DNA of 60,545 nucleotides from the NCBI GenBank assembly GCA_011959105.1, contig BLLU01000169.1:1-60545 (forward strand). The letters are read 5' to 3'. The notes under the pieces are model-generated. The model was not told the origin of the DNA. It saw only the letters and a list, made by a program, of their open reading frames with translations, and ran no database searches. The translations under genes were made by a program, and so were the position numbers. Shown here piece by piece: positions 8,274-17,653 of the stretch (position 1 is the stretch's first letter; every line of letters starts with the position of its first letter). Source of the DNA: Lachnospiraceae bacterium. Lineage in GTDB: Bacteria; Bacillota; Clostridia; Lachnospirales; Lachnospiraceae.

Positions 8274-8319
8274 ACACCAAATATGGGTGTAATGTGGATA
8301 CAGACACTATATATAGTAG
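8274..8319 (+). promoter_or_regulatory. Tandem NrdR-type operator boxes
   Basis: Box 2 (8304-8319) matches the known NrdR-box consensus ACACTATATATAGTGT at 14 of 16 positions. Box 1 (8274-8290) is a 17-nt imperfect palindrome with ACACC/GGTGT arms. Their starts are 30 bp apart, close to three helical turns as seen at known NrdR sites, and they lie just downstream of the -10 element. Repression by ATP/dATP-bound NrdR is inferred; nrdR is not in the window. Confidence 0.8.
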
Positions 8320-8355
8320 GTGGCAGCCACAATAGATGGGAAAGGGATGGATGGA

Positions 8356-10545
8356 ATGAACAATATGGCAGTACAGGAAACGAAAATCGCAGAGGATTAT
8401 GGCATTATATTCAAGCCTGAGAAAACGGTGTATGTCATCAAGAAAGATGGCAGCAAGGAAGCCTTTAATGTGCAGAAGGTGATCGACGCCGTGGGCAAAA
8501 GCGCCTATCGTGCCCTGACAAAGTTTACCGATGAGGAGAAGCATCATATCTGCCAGTATGTGGTGGACAAGGTGGACGAGTTGGGCCAGGCGGAAATCCC
8601 CATTCCCATCATGCACAATATCGTGGAGAGCGCATTGGAACAGGTGAAGCCTGTTGTGGCCAAGAGTTACCGGGATTATCGCAACTATAAACAGGACTTT
8701 GTTCGGATGCTGGACGATGTGTACAAGAAGAGCCAGTCCATTATGTATGTGGGAGATAAGGAGAATGCCAATACGGACTCGGCCCTGGTGTCCACCAAGA
8801 GAAGCCTGATTTTTAATCAGCTCAACAAGGAACTGTATCAGAAGTTTTTTATGACTACCGAGGAGATCCAGGCCTGTCGTGACGGATACATTTATGTCCA
8901 CGATATGTCCGCCCGCAGGGATACCATGAATTGCTGCCTGTTTGATGTGGAAAATGTGCTGCGGGGCGGCTTTGAGATGGGCAATGTGTGGTATAATGAA
9001 CCCAAGACTCTGGATGTGGCCTTTGACGTGATCGGAGATATCGTGCTCAGCGCCGCCAGCCAGCAGTACGGCGGATTTACCGTGCCCAGCGTGGATCTGA
9101 TTCTGGAACCTTATGCGGAAAAAACATATCGGAAATATCTGGATAAATATGCCCGGCTGGGAATTGACCCGGAAACGGCGGAGGCGGAGGCCAACGCAGA
9201 TGTGGTACGGGAGTTTGAGCAGGGCTTCCAGGGCTGGGAGTATAAGTTCAACACCGTGGGAAGCAGCCGGGGGGATTATCCCTTTATCACGGTGACTGCG
9301 GGGACGGGCACCGGCCGCTTTGCCCGGCTGGCCACCATTTCCATGCTCAACGTGCGCAGGAAGGGACAGGGCAAGGCGGAGTGCAAGAAGCCTGTGCTGT
9401 TCCCCAAGATTGTGTTTCTGTTTGACGAAAACCTGCACGGTCCCGGGAAGCCGCTGGAGGATGTGTTTGAGGCAGGGGTATTGTGTTCTTCCAAGACCAT
9501 GTATCCGGACTGGCTGAGTCTGACCGGCAAGGGCTATGTGGCCAGCATTTATAAGAAGTATGGCAAGATCATATCCCCCATGGGATGTCGGGCCTTCCTG
9601 TCCCCCTGGTATGAGAGGGGAGGCATGCATCCTGCGGACGATCAGGACATGCCTGTTTTCGTGGGCCGGTTCAACATAGGGGCCATTTCCCTGCATCTGC
9701 CCATGATTTTGGCCAAGTCCCGGAAGGAGAGCCGGGATTTCTATGAGGTGCTGGACTATTATTTGAATCTGATCCGCCAGCTTCATATCCGTACGTATGC
9801 GTATCTGGGGGAGATGCGAGCCTCTACCAATCCGCTGGCCTATTGTGAAGGCGGTTTTTTGGGCGGCCATCTGAAGCTGACCGATAAAATCAAGCCTCTG
9901 CTGAAATCTGCCACCGCCAGTTTTGGCATTACGGCCCTGAACGAATTACAGGAATTGTATAATGGCAAGAGCCTGGTGGAGGACGGGGCTTTCGCGCTGG
10001 AGGTCATGGAGTATATCAACAACCGGGTTACGGAGTTTAAGGAGGAGGACGGCAATCTATACGCCATTTATGGTACCCCTGCGGAAAATCTCTGCGGTGT
10101 GCAGGTCAGACAGTTCCGCAAAAAGTACGGTATTGTGGAGGGTGTTTCCGACAGGGAGTATGTGAGCAACAGCTTCCATTGCCATGTTTCCGAGGATATT
10201 ACTCCCATTGAGAAGCAGGATATGGAGGATCGGTTCTGGAATCTGTGCAATGGAGGCAAGATTCAGTATGTGAAGTATCCCATCGACTATAATATGGATG
10301 CGATAAAGACTTTGATTTACCGCGCCATGGACATGGGATTTTATGAGGGAGTGAACCTGTCCCTGGCCTACTGTGACGACTGCGGACACCAGGAACTGGA
10401 GATGGATGTGTGCCCTAAGTGCGGCAGCCGTAATCTCACCAAGATTGACCGTATGAACGGCTATCTGTCCTATTCCCGGGTTCATGGGGATACCAGGCTG
10501 AATGAGGCGAAGATGGCGGAGATTGCGGAAAGGAAGTCCATGTAA
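8356..10545 (+). CDS. nrdD: Anaerobic ribonucleoside-triphosphate reductase
   Basis: Class III glycyl-radical reductase that makes dNTPs from NTPs without oxygen. About 729 residues: N-terminal ATP-cone (about 20-110, with KKDGSKEAFN), the catalytic barrel, a C-terminal zinc site CDDC/CPKC (about 672-689) and the glycyl-radical segment RMNGYLS with the radical Gly near 702. Start set at ATG 8356 (GGGATGG upstream); in-frame ATGs at 8347 and 8365 and a GTG at 8320 are alternatives, the last being inside the NrdR box. nrdG follows after one base. Confidence 0.95.
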   Translation: MNNMAVQETKIAEDYGIIFKPEKTVYVIKKDGSKEAFNVQKVIDAVGKSAYRALTKFTDEEKHHICQYVVDKVDELGQAEIPIPIMHNIVESALEQVKPVVAKSYRDYRNYKQDFVRMLDDVYKKSQSIMYVGDKENANTDSALVSTKRSLIFNQLNKELYQKFFMTTEEIQACRDGYIYVHDMSARRDTMNCCLFDVENVLRGGFEMGNVWYNEPKTLDVAFDVIGDIVLSAASQQYGGFTVPSVDLILEPYAEKTYRKYLDKYARLGIDPETAEAEANADVVREFEQGFQGWEYKFNTVGSSRGDYPFITVTAGTGTGRFARLATISMLNVRRKGQGKAECKKPVLFPKIVFLFDENLHGPGKPLEDVFEAGVLCSSKTMYPDWLSLTGKGYVASIYKKYGKIISPMGCRAFLSPWYERGGMHPADDQDMPVFVGRFNIGAISLHLPMILAKSRKESRDFYEVLDYYLNLIRQLHIRTYAYLGEMRASTNPLAYCEGGFLGGHLKLTDKIKPLLKSATASFGITALNELQELYNGKSLVEDGAFALEVMEYINNRVTEFKEEDGNLYAIYGTPAENLCGVQVRQFRKKYGIVEGVSDREYVSNSFHCHVSEDITPIEKQDMEDRFWNLCNGGKIQYVKYPIDYNMDAIKTLIYRAMDMGFYEGVNLSLAYCDDCGHQELEMDVCPKCGSRNLTKIDRMNGYLSYSRVHGDTRLNEAKMAEIAERKSM

Positions 10546-10546
10546 T

Positions 10547-11125
10547 ATGCGATACCATAATATAACCAAGGACGACATGCTAAACGGGGATGGTCTGCGT
10601 GTCGTACTGTGGGTGGCAGGCTGCAGCCATCGCTGCAGGGAGTGTCACAATCCTCTGACCTGGGATCCGGACGGAGGTTTGCTCTTTGACGAGGCCGCCA
10701 GGCAGGAGATTTTTGCCCAGTTGGACAAGAAGTATATTTCCGGAATCACTTTCTCCGGGGGAGATCCGCTGCATCCGGCCAATCGGCCGGAGGTGCAGGG
10801 CCTTATGACGGAGGTAAAGGAAAGATATCCGAACAAGACCATCTGGCTTTACACCGGGGATGTCTGGGAAAACATTTTGCAGGATCCTCTGATGCGGTTT
10901 GTGGATGTGCTGGTGGACGGCGAATTCCAGGTGGAGAAAAAAGATCCGAAACTTCTTTGGAAAGGCAGTTCCAACCAGAGGGTTATTGATGTACAGGCTT
11001 CCCTGAGACAGCCGGATCCCCTGATACCGGCGCTGCATTGCGGGGATTATGCGGGAGATGGGGACGGAGTCTTTCACGCTGCCCGGGGCGGGGTGCTTGA
11101 CGGGCCGTCCTGCGGTATGAAATAG
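10547..11125 (+). CDS. nrdG: Anaerobic ribonucleotide reductase activating protein
   Basis: Radical-SAM activase that generates the glycyl radical on NrdD using S-adenosylmethionine and a 4Fe-4S cluster. The cluster motif CSHRCREC gives Cys26, Cys30 and Cys33; the GGDP SAM-binding motif follows at about 66-69. The 192-residue product is longer than many NrdGs because about 35-40 residues follow the usual end near RVIDVQASL, including HCGDY and a terminal Cys. The start overlaps nothing but is one base after nrdD, so translation is probably coupled. Confidence 0.93.
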   Translation: MRYHNITKDDMLNGDGLRVVLWVAGCSHRCRECHNPLTWDPDGGLLFDEAARQEIFAQLDKKYISGITFSGGDPLHPANRPEVQGLMTEVKERYPNKTIWLYTGDVWENILQDPLMRFVDVLVDGEFQVEKKDPKLLWKGSSNQRVIDVQASLRQPDPLIPALHCGDYAGDGDGVFHAARGGVLDGPSCGMK

Positions 11126-11143
11126 CGGACAAGGGAGGTAAAG

Positions 11144-11656
11144 ATGAGAAGAATAGCCAGATTTCACAAGGTCAGTCTGCAGCAGTTCCTGTCTGCGTTG
11201 GAAGAAGTATTTCCCGGATATTCCAGGGAGGAGGTCATGGAAATTCACGCTGCCATCAGGCTGCCGGAACGCGCCACCAAGGGCAGCGCGGGATATGATT
11301 TTTTCTCCCCCGTGGCTTTTTCCCTTATGCCCGGCGCATCCATCAAGGTGCCCACGGGCATAAGGGCCGAGATGGAGGAGGGCTGGGTGCTGAAGCTATA
11401 CCCCCGGAGCGGCCTGGGCTTCAAATACCGTCTGCAACTCAACAACACGGTGGGAATCATTGACAGCGACTACTTTTATTCGGACAATGAGGGGCATATT
11501 CTGGCCAAAATCACCAACGACTCCCGGGAGGAGCGGACTGTGGAAATCCAGGCGGGCATGGGCTTTATGCAGGGGATCTTTCTGGAATATGGTATCACTA
11601 TGGATGATGATGCCAGAGGGATTCGGAATGGGGGTCTGGGAAGTACCACAATCTGA
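11144..11656 (+). CDS. dut: dUTP diphosphatase
   Basis: Trimeric dUTPase hydrolysing dUTP to dUMP and pyrophosphate, protecting DNA from uracil and feeding dTMP synthesis. In 170 residues: motif 1 GSAGYDF (47-53), motif 2 PRSG (87-90), motif 3 GIIDSDY (104-110), motif 4 around GMGFMQGIF (138-146), motif 5 ARGIRNGGLGST (157-168). An N-terminal extension of about 35 residues precedes the conserved domain. It lies 18 nt after nrdG with AGGGAGG before the ATG, so dNTP production and dUTP clean-up are probably in one transcript. Confidence 0.93.
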   Translation: MRRIARFHKVSLQQFLSALEEVFPGYSREEVMEIHAAIRLPERATKGSAGYDFFSPVAFSLMPGASIKVPTGIRAEMEEGWVLKLYPRSGLGFKYRLQLNNTVGIIDSDYFYSDNEGHILAKITNDSREERTVEIQAGMGFMQGIFLEYGITMDDDARGIRNGGLGSTTI

Positions 11657-11834
11657 ATACAGGCAAAGAATTCAAATTCTACAATCTTTCAAAAGACTAA
11701 GCCAGTCTTTCCGTAATTTCGAACTTCTTGCTGGGCGGGAGCCTATATCCCATGGAATATGTATCCACAGACACAGCAGGAAGGGAGGATTACCTTTCCT
11801 GCGAATTACATTTTCAGAAAGGAAAGGGAACATT

Positions 11835-12875
11835 ATGGAAAAAATCAAACAGATGGAAGAGGCGGAAAAGCAGGCGTTGGCCAGCGTCAGGATGCCTCAT
11901 GACAAGGGTTACAAAAAAAGCCTGTCAAGGCCCGGGGAATTTCTGCATTTCCTCAAAAAGTACGTAAAAGCGGACTGGATGATGGGATTGGAAGAATCTG
12001 ATTTGGTCCTATGTGACAAGGAAATGCTGGAACGGGACTATGAGGGCAAAGAAGCGGATTTGCTCTATAGAGTGTACATGCCTGAAGGCAGAGAAGTATA
12101 TATTTTTATTTTACAGGAACTACAGTCTTATGTTGACTATACGATGATATTCCGCATTCTGGTTTATATAGTTAACACATTGGTGAAGTATTTTCTCGAT
12201 ACGAACAAAAATGAGCGGGAAAGGGCAGGGTTCCGACTGCCGGCCATGGTTCCCATTGTGTTTTACAACGGCCAAAGCAAATGGACTGCCGCCACAAGCA
12301 TGAGAGAATACCAGAACAACGGTACTATTTTTGGCGATCACATTTTGAATTTGGAGTATTATCTGGTTGATCTGACAGATGTTGAGGAAGAATACATATT
12401 GTCTACGAATACAGTTTTAGACAATATTATGTATTGCGACAAATACAGAAAGAAGCTGGAATTAGCCGGTGCAATCCGGGCGGCATATGGCAGGATCAGG
12501 GAATTGGGACTTCAGGAAAGGGAAGAATTTCGCAACTGGGTAAAGTATGTATTGTTGTCGGTCAGTAAGAACAAGGAAGCCGTGATAAATGAGATATTGA
12601 GTTGGGCCGGAAATGGGGAGGATGACATGGCGTTTGAATACAATATAGTCAGAGTACTTAGGGAAGAACGGGAAAAGGAAAAAGCAGAAGGAAAAGCAGA
12701 AGGAAAAGCAGAAGATATTTTGGAACTGCTTTTAGACATCGGTTCCGTCAACGATGCGCTGCGAGACAGGATTTTCAGCCAAAAGGACTTGGATGTTTTG
12801 AGCAAATGGCATAAATTAGCTGCCAGGGCCCAATCAGTCGAAGAATTTGAACGGCAATCTCTCATTTTTGACTGA
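11835..12875 (+). CDS. Rpn-family recombination-promoting nuclease / transposase_31-like protein
   Basis: 346-residue protein of the PD-(D/E)XK-type Rpn family (also annotated as putative transposase). Seen: candidate catalytic Asp75 in GKEADLLYR and Glu95/Gln97 in FILQELQS, the typical MVPIVFYNGQ segment (about 139-148), and a C-terminal KAEGKAEGKAE repeat (about 279-289) encoded by a 12-bp tandem repeat at about 12680-12716. RpnA has DNA endonuclease activity that promotes RecA-independent recombination (family knowledge). ATG at 11835 follows GGAAAGGGAA. The location between dut and mutS, after a 178-nt gap, suggests an insertion into a DNA-metabolism locus. Confidence 0.8.
   Translation: MEKIKQMEEAEKQALASVRMPHDKGYKKSLSRPGEFLHFLKKYVKADWMMGLEESDLVLCDKEMLERDYEGKEADLLYRVYMPEGREVYIFILQELQSYVDYTMIFRILVYIVNTLVKYFLDTNKNERERAGFRLPAMVPIVFYNGQSKWTAATSMREYQNNGTIFGDHILNLEYYLVDLTDVEEEYILSTNTVLDNIMYCDKYRKKLELAGAIRAAYGRIRELGLQEREEFRNWVKYVLLSVSKNKEAVINEILSWAGNGEDDMAFEYNIVRVLREEREKEKAEGKAEGKAEDILELLLDIGSVNDALRDRIFSQKDLDVLSKWHKLAARAQSVEEFERQSLIFD
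12680..12716 (+). repeat. 12-bp in-frame tandem repeat in the Rpn gene
   Basis: About three copies of AAAGCAGAAGGA, encoding repeated KAEG. Being a multiple of three, copy-number change would alter linker length and not the frame. Confidence 0.8.
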
Positions 12876-12887
12876 CAACTCACCCTT

Positions 12888-12918
12888 TTGTCAATTTACA
12901 AATACAGGGTTTTATGAT
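12888..12918 (+). promoter_or_regulatory. Possible mutS promoter
   Basis: TTGTCA (12888-12893) and TATGAT (12913-12918) separated by 19 nt, which is long. Downstream, AAACGGA/TCCGTTT arms (about 12927-12957) and GCCG-TTTCG-CGGC (12999-13011) form hairpins in the leader. Confidence 0.4.
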
Positions 12919-13026
12919 AACATGAGAAACGGATACGTCTCGGGATGTGTCCGTTTTGTAATGTCAAAAATGTACGGCAGACACAGTGGGACAAAAGAGC
13001 CGTTTCGCGGCAGAAGCGAGGTAAAT

Positions 13027-15720
13027 GTGAACGAAGATCTGAAAGTGGAAGATATTAAGGTGGAGGATCTGACTCCCATGATGCAGAAATATCTGGAGAC
13101 AAAGGAGGAGCATCCGGACTGTATCCTGTTCTATCGGTTGGGTGATTTTTATGAAATGTTTTTTGAGGACGCACTGACTGCATCCCGGGAATTGGAGATC
13201 ACGCTGACAGGCAAAAGCTGCGGCCTGGAAGAACGGGCTCCCATGTGCGGCGTGCCCTATCACGCAGTGGAAGGATATCTGAGCAAGCTGGTGGCCAAGG
13301 GGTACAAGGTGGCCATCTGTGAGCAGGTGGAGGACCCCAGGCTGGCCAAAGGCCTGGTGAAACGAGAGGTGGTGCGGATCGTCACCCCGGGCACCAATCT
13401 GAACACCCAGTTTCTGGAGGAGGGGAAGAACAATTATCTGATGTGCGTCACCTTTACCCCCGCAGGCATCGGCCTGGCGGCGGCAGATGTGACCACTGGC
13501 GATTTTTATATGACGGAAGTGGAAGACCTGCGAAGGCTCATGGATGAACTTATGAAATATGAACCTTCGGAGATTATCTGTAATGATGCATTCCTGGTCA
13601 GCGGCATGGACATCGGGGATCTGCGGGGACGGTTACATATTGCGGTCAGCGCCGCGGATGCCCGCTATTTTGATGACAGAACCTGTGAGCAAAGCATTCT
13701 GCGGCACTTCAAGGTAAAAAGCATGGTGGGCCTGGGGCTGGAAGACTTTCCCATGGGAACCATCGCTGCCGGGGCTCTTCTGCAATATCTCTATGATACC
13801 CAAAAAACGGATCTGGGCCATATTGCCCACATTCATTCCTATCTGGCCAGCAAATTTATGCTGCTGGATTCCTCCACCAGGCGCAATCTGGAACTGGCGG
13901 AAACCCTGCGGGAGAAGCAGAAGAGAGGGTCGCTTCTATGGGTGCTGGACAAGACAAGAACGGCCATGGGGGCCCGAACCCTGCGCAGCTATCTGGAGCA
14001 GCCCTTGATCGAGAAGGCAGAGATGGAAAGACGTTTGGATGCCATCGAGGAACTGAACGGGGACGCAGTGTCCAGGGACGAGCTGCGGGAGTATCTGGGG
14101 CCCATCTATGATCTGGAACGGCTGCTGGGAAAGGTGACTTACAAGACGGCTAATCCCCGGGATCTGCTGGCCTTCCGCAATTCTTTGGAGATGCTGCCGC
14201 CTATTCGAAAGGTATTGGCCGGTTTTCAAAAAGAGTTACTGGTTCAAATCATCGGTGACATGGACAGTCTGGAGGATCTGTATAGATTGATTGACAGCGC
14301 CATTGTGGAGGAACCTCCCATCACCATTCGGGAGGGAGGCATAATCAAAGACGGCTACGATGAGACCATAGATATGCTGCGCAGCGCCAGACGGGATGGG
14401 AAGATGTGGCTGGCACAGCTTGAAGAGCAGGATCGGGAGCGCACGGGCATTAAGAATCTGAAAATAAAGTACAACAAAGTGTTCGGGTATTATTTTGAAG
14501 TAACCAATTCCTTTAAGGGTCAGGTACCGGAGGATTATGTACGCAAACAGACTCTGGCCAACGCGGAGCGTTATACCACCCCCCGGCTGAAGGAACTGGA
14601 GGATACCATTCTGAATGCGGAGGATAAATTGTCTGCGTTGGAGTATGAGGTATTTTGCCGGATCAGGGACGGCATCGCAGGGGAGATAGAACGGATCCAG
14701 CGTACAGCCAAAGCGGTGGCGGGGCTGGACGTACTGGCTTCCCTGGCCTATGTGGCAGAGAGAAACAATTATGTGCGCCCCGCCCTTAACGAAAAGGGCC
14801 TCATCCAGATCAAGGACGGCAGGCATCCGGTGGTGGAACAGATGATTGACAATGAGATGTTTATCGCCAACGATATCCTGCTGGACAATGGGAATCATTG
14901 CGTTTCCGTGATCACCGGTCCCAATATGGCGGGAAAATCCACTTATATGCGCCAGACGGCGCTGATTGTGCTGATGGCCCAGATGGGCTGCTTTGTCCCT
15001 GCCAGAAGCGCCAATATCGGCATCGTGGATCGGATTTTCACCCGGGTAGGGGCTTCGGATGATCTGGCCAGCGGTCAGTCCACTTTTATGGTGGAGATGA
15101 ATGAAGTGGCCAACATCCTTCGGAATGCCACGGCCAACAGCCTGTTGATCCTGGACGAAATCGGCAGGGGGACTTCCACCTTTGACGGGCTGAGCATCGC
15201 CTGGGCAGTGATCGAACATATCAGCAACAAGAAGCTGCTGGGGGCCAAGACCCTTTTCGCCACCCATTATCACGAATTGACGGAACTGGAGGGTAAGATC
15301 GGCAATGTGAACAACTACTGTATCGCCGTAAAGGAGTGCGGGGACGACATTGTTTTCCTGCGCAAGATCGTCAAGGGCGGGGCAGACCGCAGCTACGGTA
15401 TTCAGGTGGCCAGGCTGGCAGGGGTGCCGGATATGGTGATTGACAGGGCCAAAGAGATCGCGGAACAGTTGTCGGACAATGATATTACGGAGAAGGTGCA
15501 GAACATTGCCGTGGATCATAAGGGAGAGGGAAAAGCGAAGAAAGCGCCCCGGTATGACGAGGTGGATTTGGCCCAGATGTCCCTGTTCGACACGGTCTCC
15601 GATGCAGATGTGGTGAAAGAACTGACGGAACTGGATATTACGGTGATGACTCCGCTGGACGCCATGAACACTTTATACAGACTGCAGAACAGGCTGAAAA
15701 ACCGCTACAAGGGATATTAA
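13027..15720 (+). CDS. mutS: DNA mismatch repair protein MutS
   Basis: Recognises mismatches and small loops and recruits MutL. About 897 residues: mismatch-binding domain with GDFYEMF (Phe-x-Glu near 41-43), connector, levers and clamp, then Walker A GPNMAGKST (about 632-640), Walker B LLILDEIGRGTSTFDG (about 703-718) and the ATHYHE switch. Start assigned to GTG 13027 because GAGGTAA precedes it; the next in-frame ATG (13078) would begin at the MMQKYLE core. mutL follows after 40 nt. Confidence 0.96.
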   Translation: MNEDLKVEDIKVEDLTPMMQKYLETKEEHPDCILFYRLGDFYEMFFEDALTASRELEITLTGKSCGLEERAPMCGVPYHAVEGYLSKLVAKGYKVAICEQVEDPRLAKGLVKREVVRIVTPGTNLNTQFLEEGKNNYLMCVTFTPAGIGLAAADVTTGDFYMTEVEDLRRLMDELMKYEPSEIICNDAFLVSGMDIGDLRGRLHIAVSAADARYFDDRTCEQSILRHFKVKSMVGLGLEDFPMGTIAAGALLQYLYDTQKTDLGHIAHIHSYLASKFMLLDSSTRRNLELAETLREKQKRGSLLWVLDKTRTAMGARTLRSYLEQPLIEKAEMERRLDAIEELNGDAVSRDELREYLGPIYDLERLLGKVTYKTANPRDLLAFRNSLEMLPPIRKVLAGFQKELLVQIIGDMDSLEDLYRLIDSAIVEEPPITIREGGIIKDGYDETIDMLRSARRDGKMWLAQLEEQDRERTGIKNLKIKYNKVFGYYFEVTNSFKGQVPEDYVRKQTLANAERYTTPRLKELEDTILNAEDKLSALEYEVFCRIRDGIAGEIERIQRTAKAVAGLDVLASLAYVAERNNYVRPALNEKGLIQIKDGRHPVVEQMIDNEMFIANDILLDNGNHCVSVITGPNMAGKSTYMRQTALIVLMAQMGCFVPARSANIGIVDRIFTRVGASDDLASGQSTFMVEMNEVANILRNATANSLLILDEIGRGTSTFDGLSIAWAVIEHISNKKLLGAKTLFATHYHELTELEGKIGNVNNYCIAVKECGDDIVFLRKIVKGGADRSYGIQVARLAGVPDMVIDRAKEIAEQLSDNDITEKVQNIAVDHKGEGKAKKAPRYDEVDLAQMSLFDTVSDADVVKELTELDITVMTPLDAMNTLYRLQNRLKNRYKGY

Positions 15721-15760
15721 TCAGGGTATGCTTGATAATGCGATTAAGAAAGGGACAGAC

Positions 15761-17653
15761 ATGAACCAGATACAGGTACTGGATTCGGAGACCATAGACA
15801 GGATTGCCGCCGGGGAGGTGGTGGAGCGCCCCTCCAGCGTGGTAAAGGAACTGGTGGAAAATGCCATGGACGCCGGGGCGGACTCCATCACCGTGGAGAT
15901 CAAGGACGGCGGCATCAGCCTGATCCGCATCACGGACAATGGCTCCGGGATTCCCGGAAATCAATTACGCACGGCTTTTCTGCGCCATGCCACCAGCAAG
16001 ATCCGCAGCGCGGAGGATTTGGCCGGTATCGCCAGCCTGGGCTTTCGGGGAGAGGCGCTGTCCAGCATCTGCGCGGTGGCTCAGGTGGAAGTGATTACCA
16101 AGACTCAGGAGGCTCTCACGGGTATCCACATGGCGATGGAGGGGCCCAGAGAGACAGTATTTGAGGAGGTGGGAGCGCCCACGGGTACCACATTTGTGAT
16201 CCGCAACCTCTTTTTTAATACCCCCGTGCGGCGCAAATTCCTGAAAAGCCCTGCAACGGAGGCCGGTTATATCATTGATCTGATGGAGCATATGGCGCTG
16301 TCCAGACCGGACATCTCCTTCAAGTTTCTGGTGGGAGGACAGACCCGTTTTTATACCTCAGGAAATGGGGAATTGCGGGATGTGATCTACCGTGTTTACG
16401 GCAGAGATATGATCCAGAATCTGGTACCTTTCTCTCTGGAGACGGAAGAACTGGTGATGGACGGCTATCTGGGTACTCCGGCCATAGTCCGCTCCAACCG
16501 TAATTTTGAAATTTATTTTCTAAACGGCAGATATATCCGCAGCAATCTGCTGGGCAGGGCCATCGAAGAGGGATATCGGGAATACCTGATGCAGCACAAG
16601 TTTCCCCTATGTGTACTGCATATGAAATTAAAGGACATATCCAAAGTGGACGTGAATGTACATCCCAGCAAGATGGAGGTGCGCTTTCTGGACGGACCCG
16701 GAATCTTCGAGGCCGTGTCCGCAGGCATCCGGGAACGGCTTCGAAACCGGGAGATGATTCCCACCGTGGGGATAGACGGCAAACAGCCCGCAGACCAGGA
16801 TGTGCGGCGCCTGGAAGAGATGGCCGGATATGGGAAAAATGCCGCAGCCTCAAAAAATTCCCGGGAAGAGCAATGGGGTACGGGGCAGCAAAAGCAAGGG
16901 ACCCTTTCTGCGGGTGGGGAAAGAAGGGAAAAACCACAGGCCGCCCCGGAGCCCTTTGAAGTAAACCGTACCCGTCAGTACCGGGTGATGGAAGAGACCC
17001 GCTACGAGGCAGACAGGCAGCAGACCGGGGACTACCGCCAGGGGGAATTGTTTGAGGATAAAGTGCTGACACCGGAAAAACGTCTCTATTTCAAACTGAT
17101 CGGCCAGGTGTTTGAGACATACTGGCTCATCGAATATGAGGACAAACTGTTTATCATCGACCAACATGCGGCTCATGAAAAGGTGAAGTTTGAGCGCTTT
17201 ATGAAGCAGTATCACGAGAAGAGCCTGGTGAGTCAGAATCTGATGCCCCCCATTATTGTAAGCCTGTCCGGGCAGGAGGAGACCGCATATAAGGAGTATG
17301 CGGCCGTATTTGCGGAACTGGGTTTTGAAGTGGAGCCTTTCGGCGGCAGCGAATATGCTTTGCGCAGCGTCCCGGTGGATCTCTATGGCTGTCAGGAGAA
17401 AGAACTTTTCCTGTCGGTACTGGACGAACTTTTAGAGGGAGGAATCAAGGGAGATCTGACGGCGGTGCGGGAAAAGATCGCCTCCATGTCCTGCAAGGCG
17501 GCGGTGAAGGGCAACAACCGACTGAGCGCCCGGGAAGCCCAGAAATTGATTGACGAACTGCTGACGCTGGACAATCCTTATAATTGCCCTCATGGGCGTC
17601 CCACTATTATATCCATGAGTAAATATGAATTGGAGAAAAAATTTAAACGATGA
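15761..17653 (+). CDS. mutL: DNA mismatch repair protein MutL
   Basis: GHKL ATPase and endonuclease of mismatch repair, 630 residues. N-terminal motifs: ELVENAMDAG, DNGSGI, GFRGEALSSI. The C-terminal metal-binding motif DQHAAHEKVKFE (about 467-478) fits the DQHA(X)2E(X)4E nicking-endonuclease signature, expected in a bacterium without MutH. A low-complexity charged linker separates the two domains (about 345-430). Start at ATG 15761, preceded by AAGAAAGGGA; an earlier ATG at 15728 lies too far from the conserved start. Its TGA overlaps the miaA ATG. Confidence 0.95.
   Translation: MNQIQVLDSETIDRIAAGEVVERPSSVVKELVENAMDAGADSITVEIKDGGISLIRITDNGSGIPGNQLRTAFLRHATSKIRSAEDLAGIASLGFRGEALSSICAVAQVEVITKTQEALTGIHMAMEGPRETVFEEVGAPTGTTFVIRNLFFNTPVRRKFLKSPATEAGYIIDLMEHMALSRPDISFKFLVGGQTRFYTSGNGELRDVIYRVYGRDMIQNLVPFSLETEELVMDGYLGTPAIVRSNRNFEIYFLNGRYIRSNLLGRAIEEGYREYLMQHKFPLCVLHMKLKDISKVDVNVHPSKMEVRFLDGPGIFEAVSAGIRERLRNREMIPTVGIDGKQPADQDVRRLEEMAGYGKNAAASKNSREEQWGTGQQKQGTLSAGGERREKPQAAPEPFEVNRTRQYRVMEETRYEADRQQTGDYRQGELFEDKVLTPEKRLYFKLIGQVFETYWLIEYEDKLFIIDQHAAHEKVKFERFMKQYHEKSLVSQNLMPPIIVSLSGQEETAYKEYAAVFAELGFEVEPFGGSEYALRSVPVDLYGCQEKELFLSVLDELLEGGIKGDLTAVREKIASMSCKAAVKGNNRLSAREAQKLIDELLTLDNPYNCPHGRPTIISMSKYELEKKFKR

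Noticed and set aside
8263..9870. 535-residue minus-strand reading frame
   Set aside because: Antisense of nrdD; composition reflects its codon usage, with no start signal or recognised family.
11835..12875. Active transposon
   Set aside because: The gene belongs to the Rpn/transposase_31 family, but no terminal repeats or target duplication are seen.
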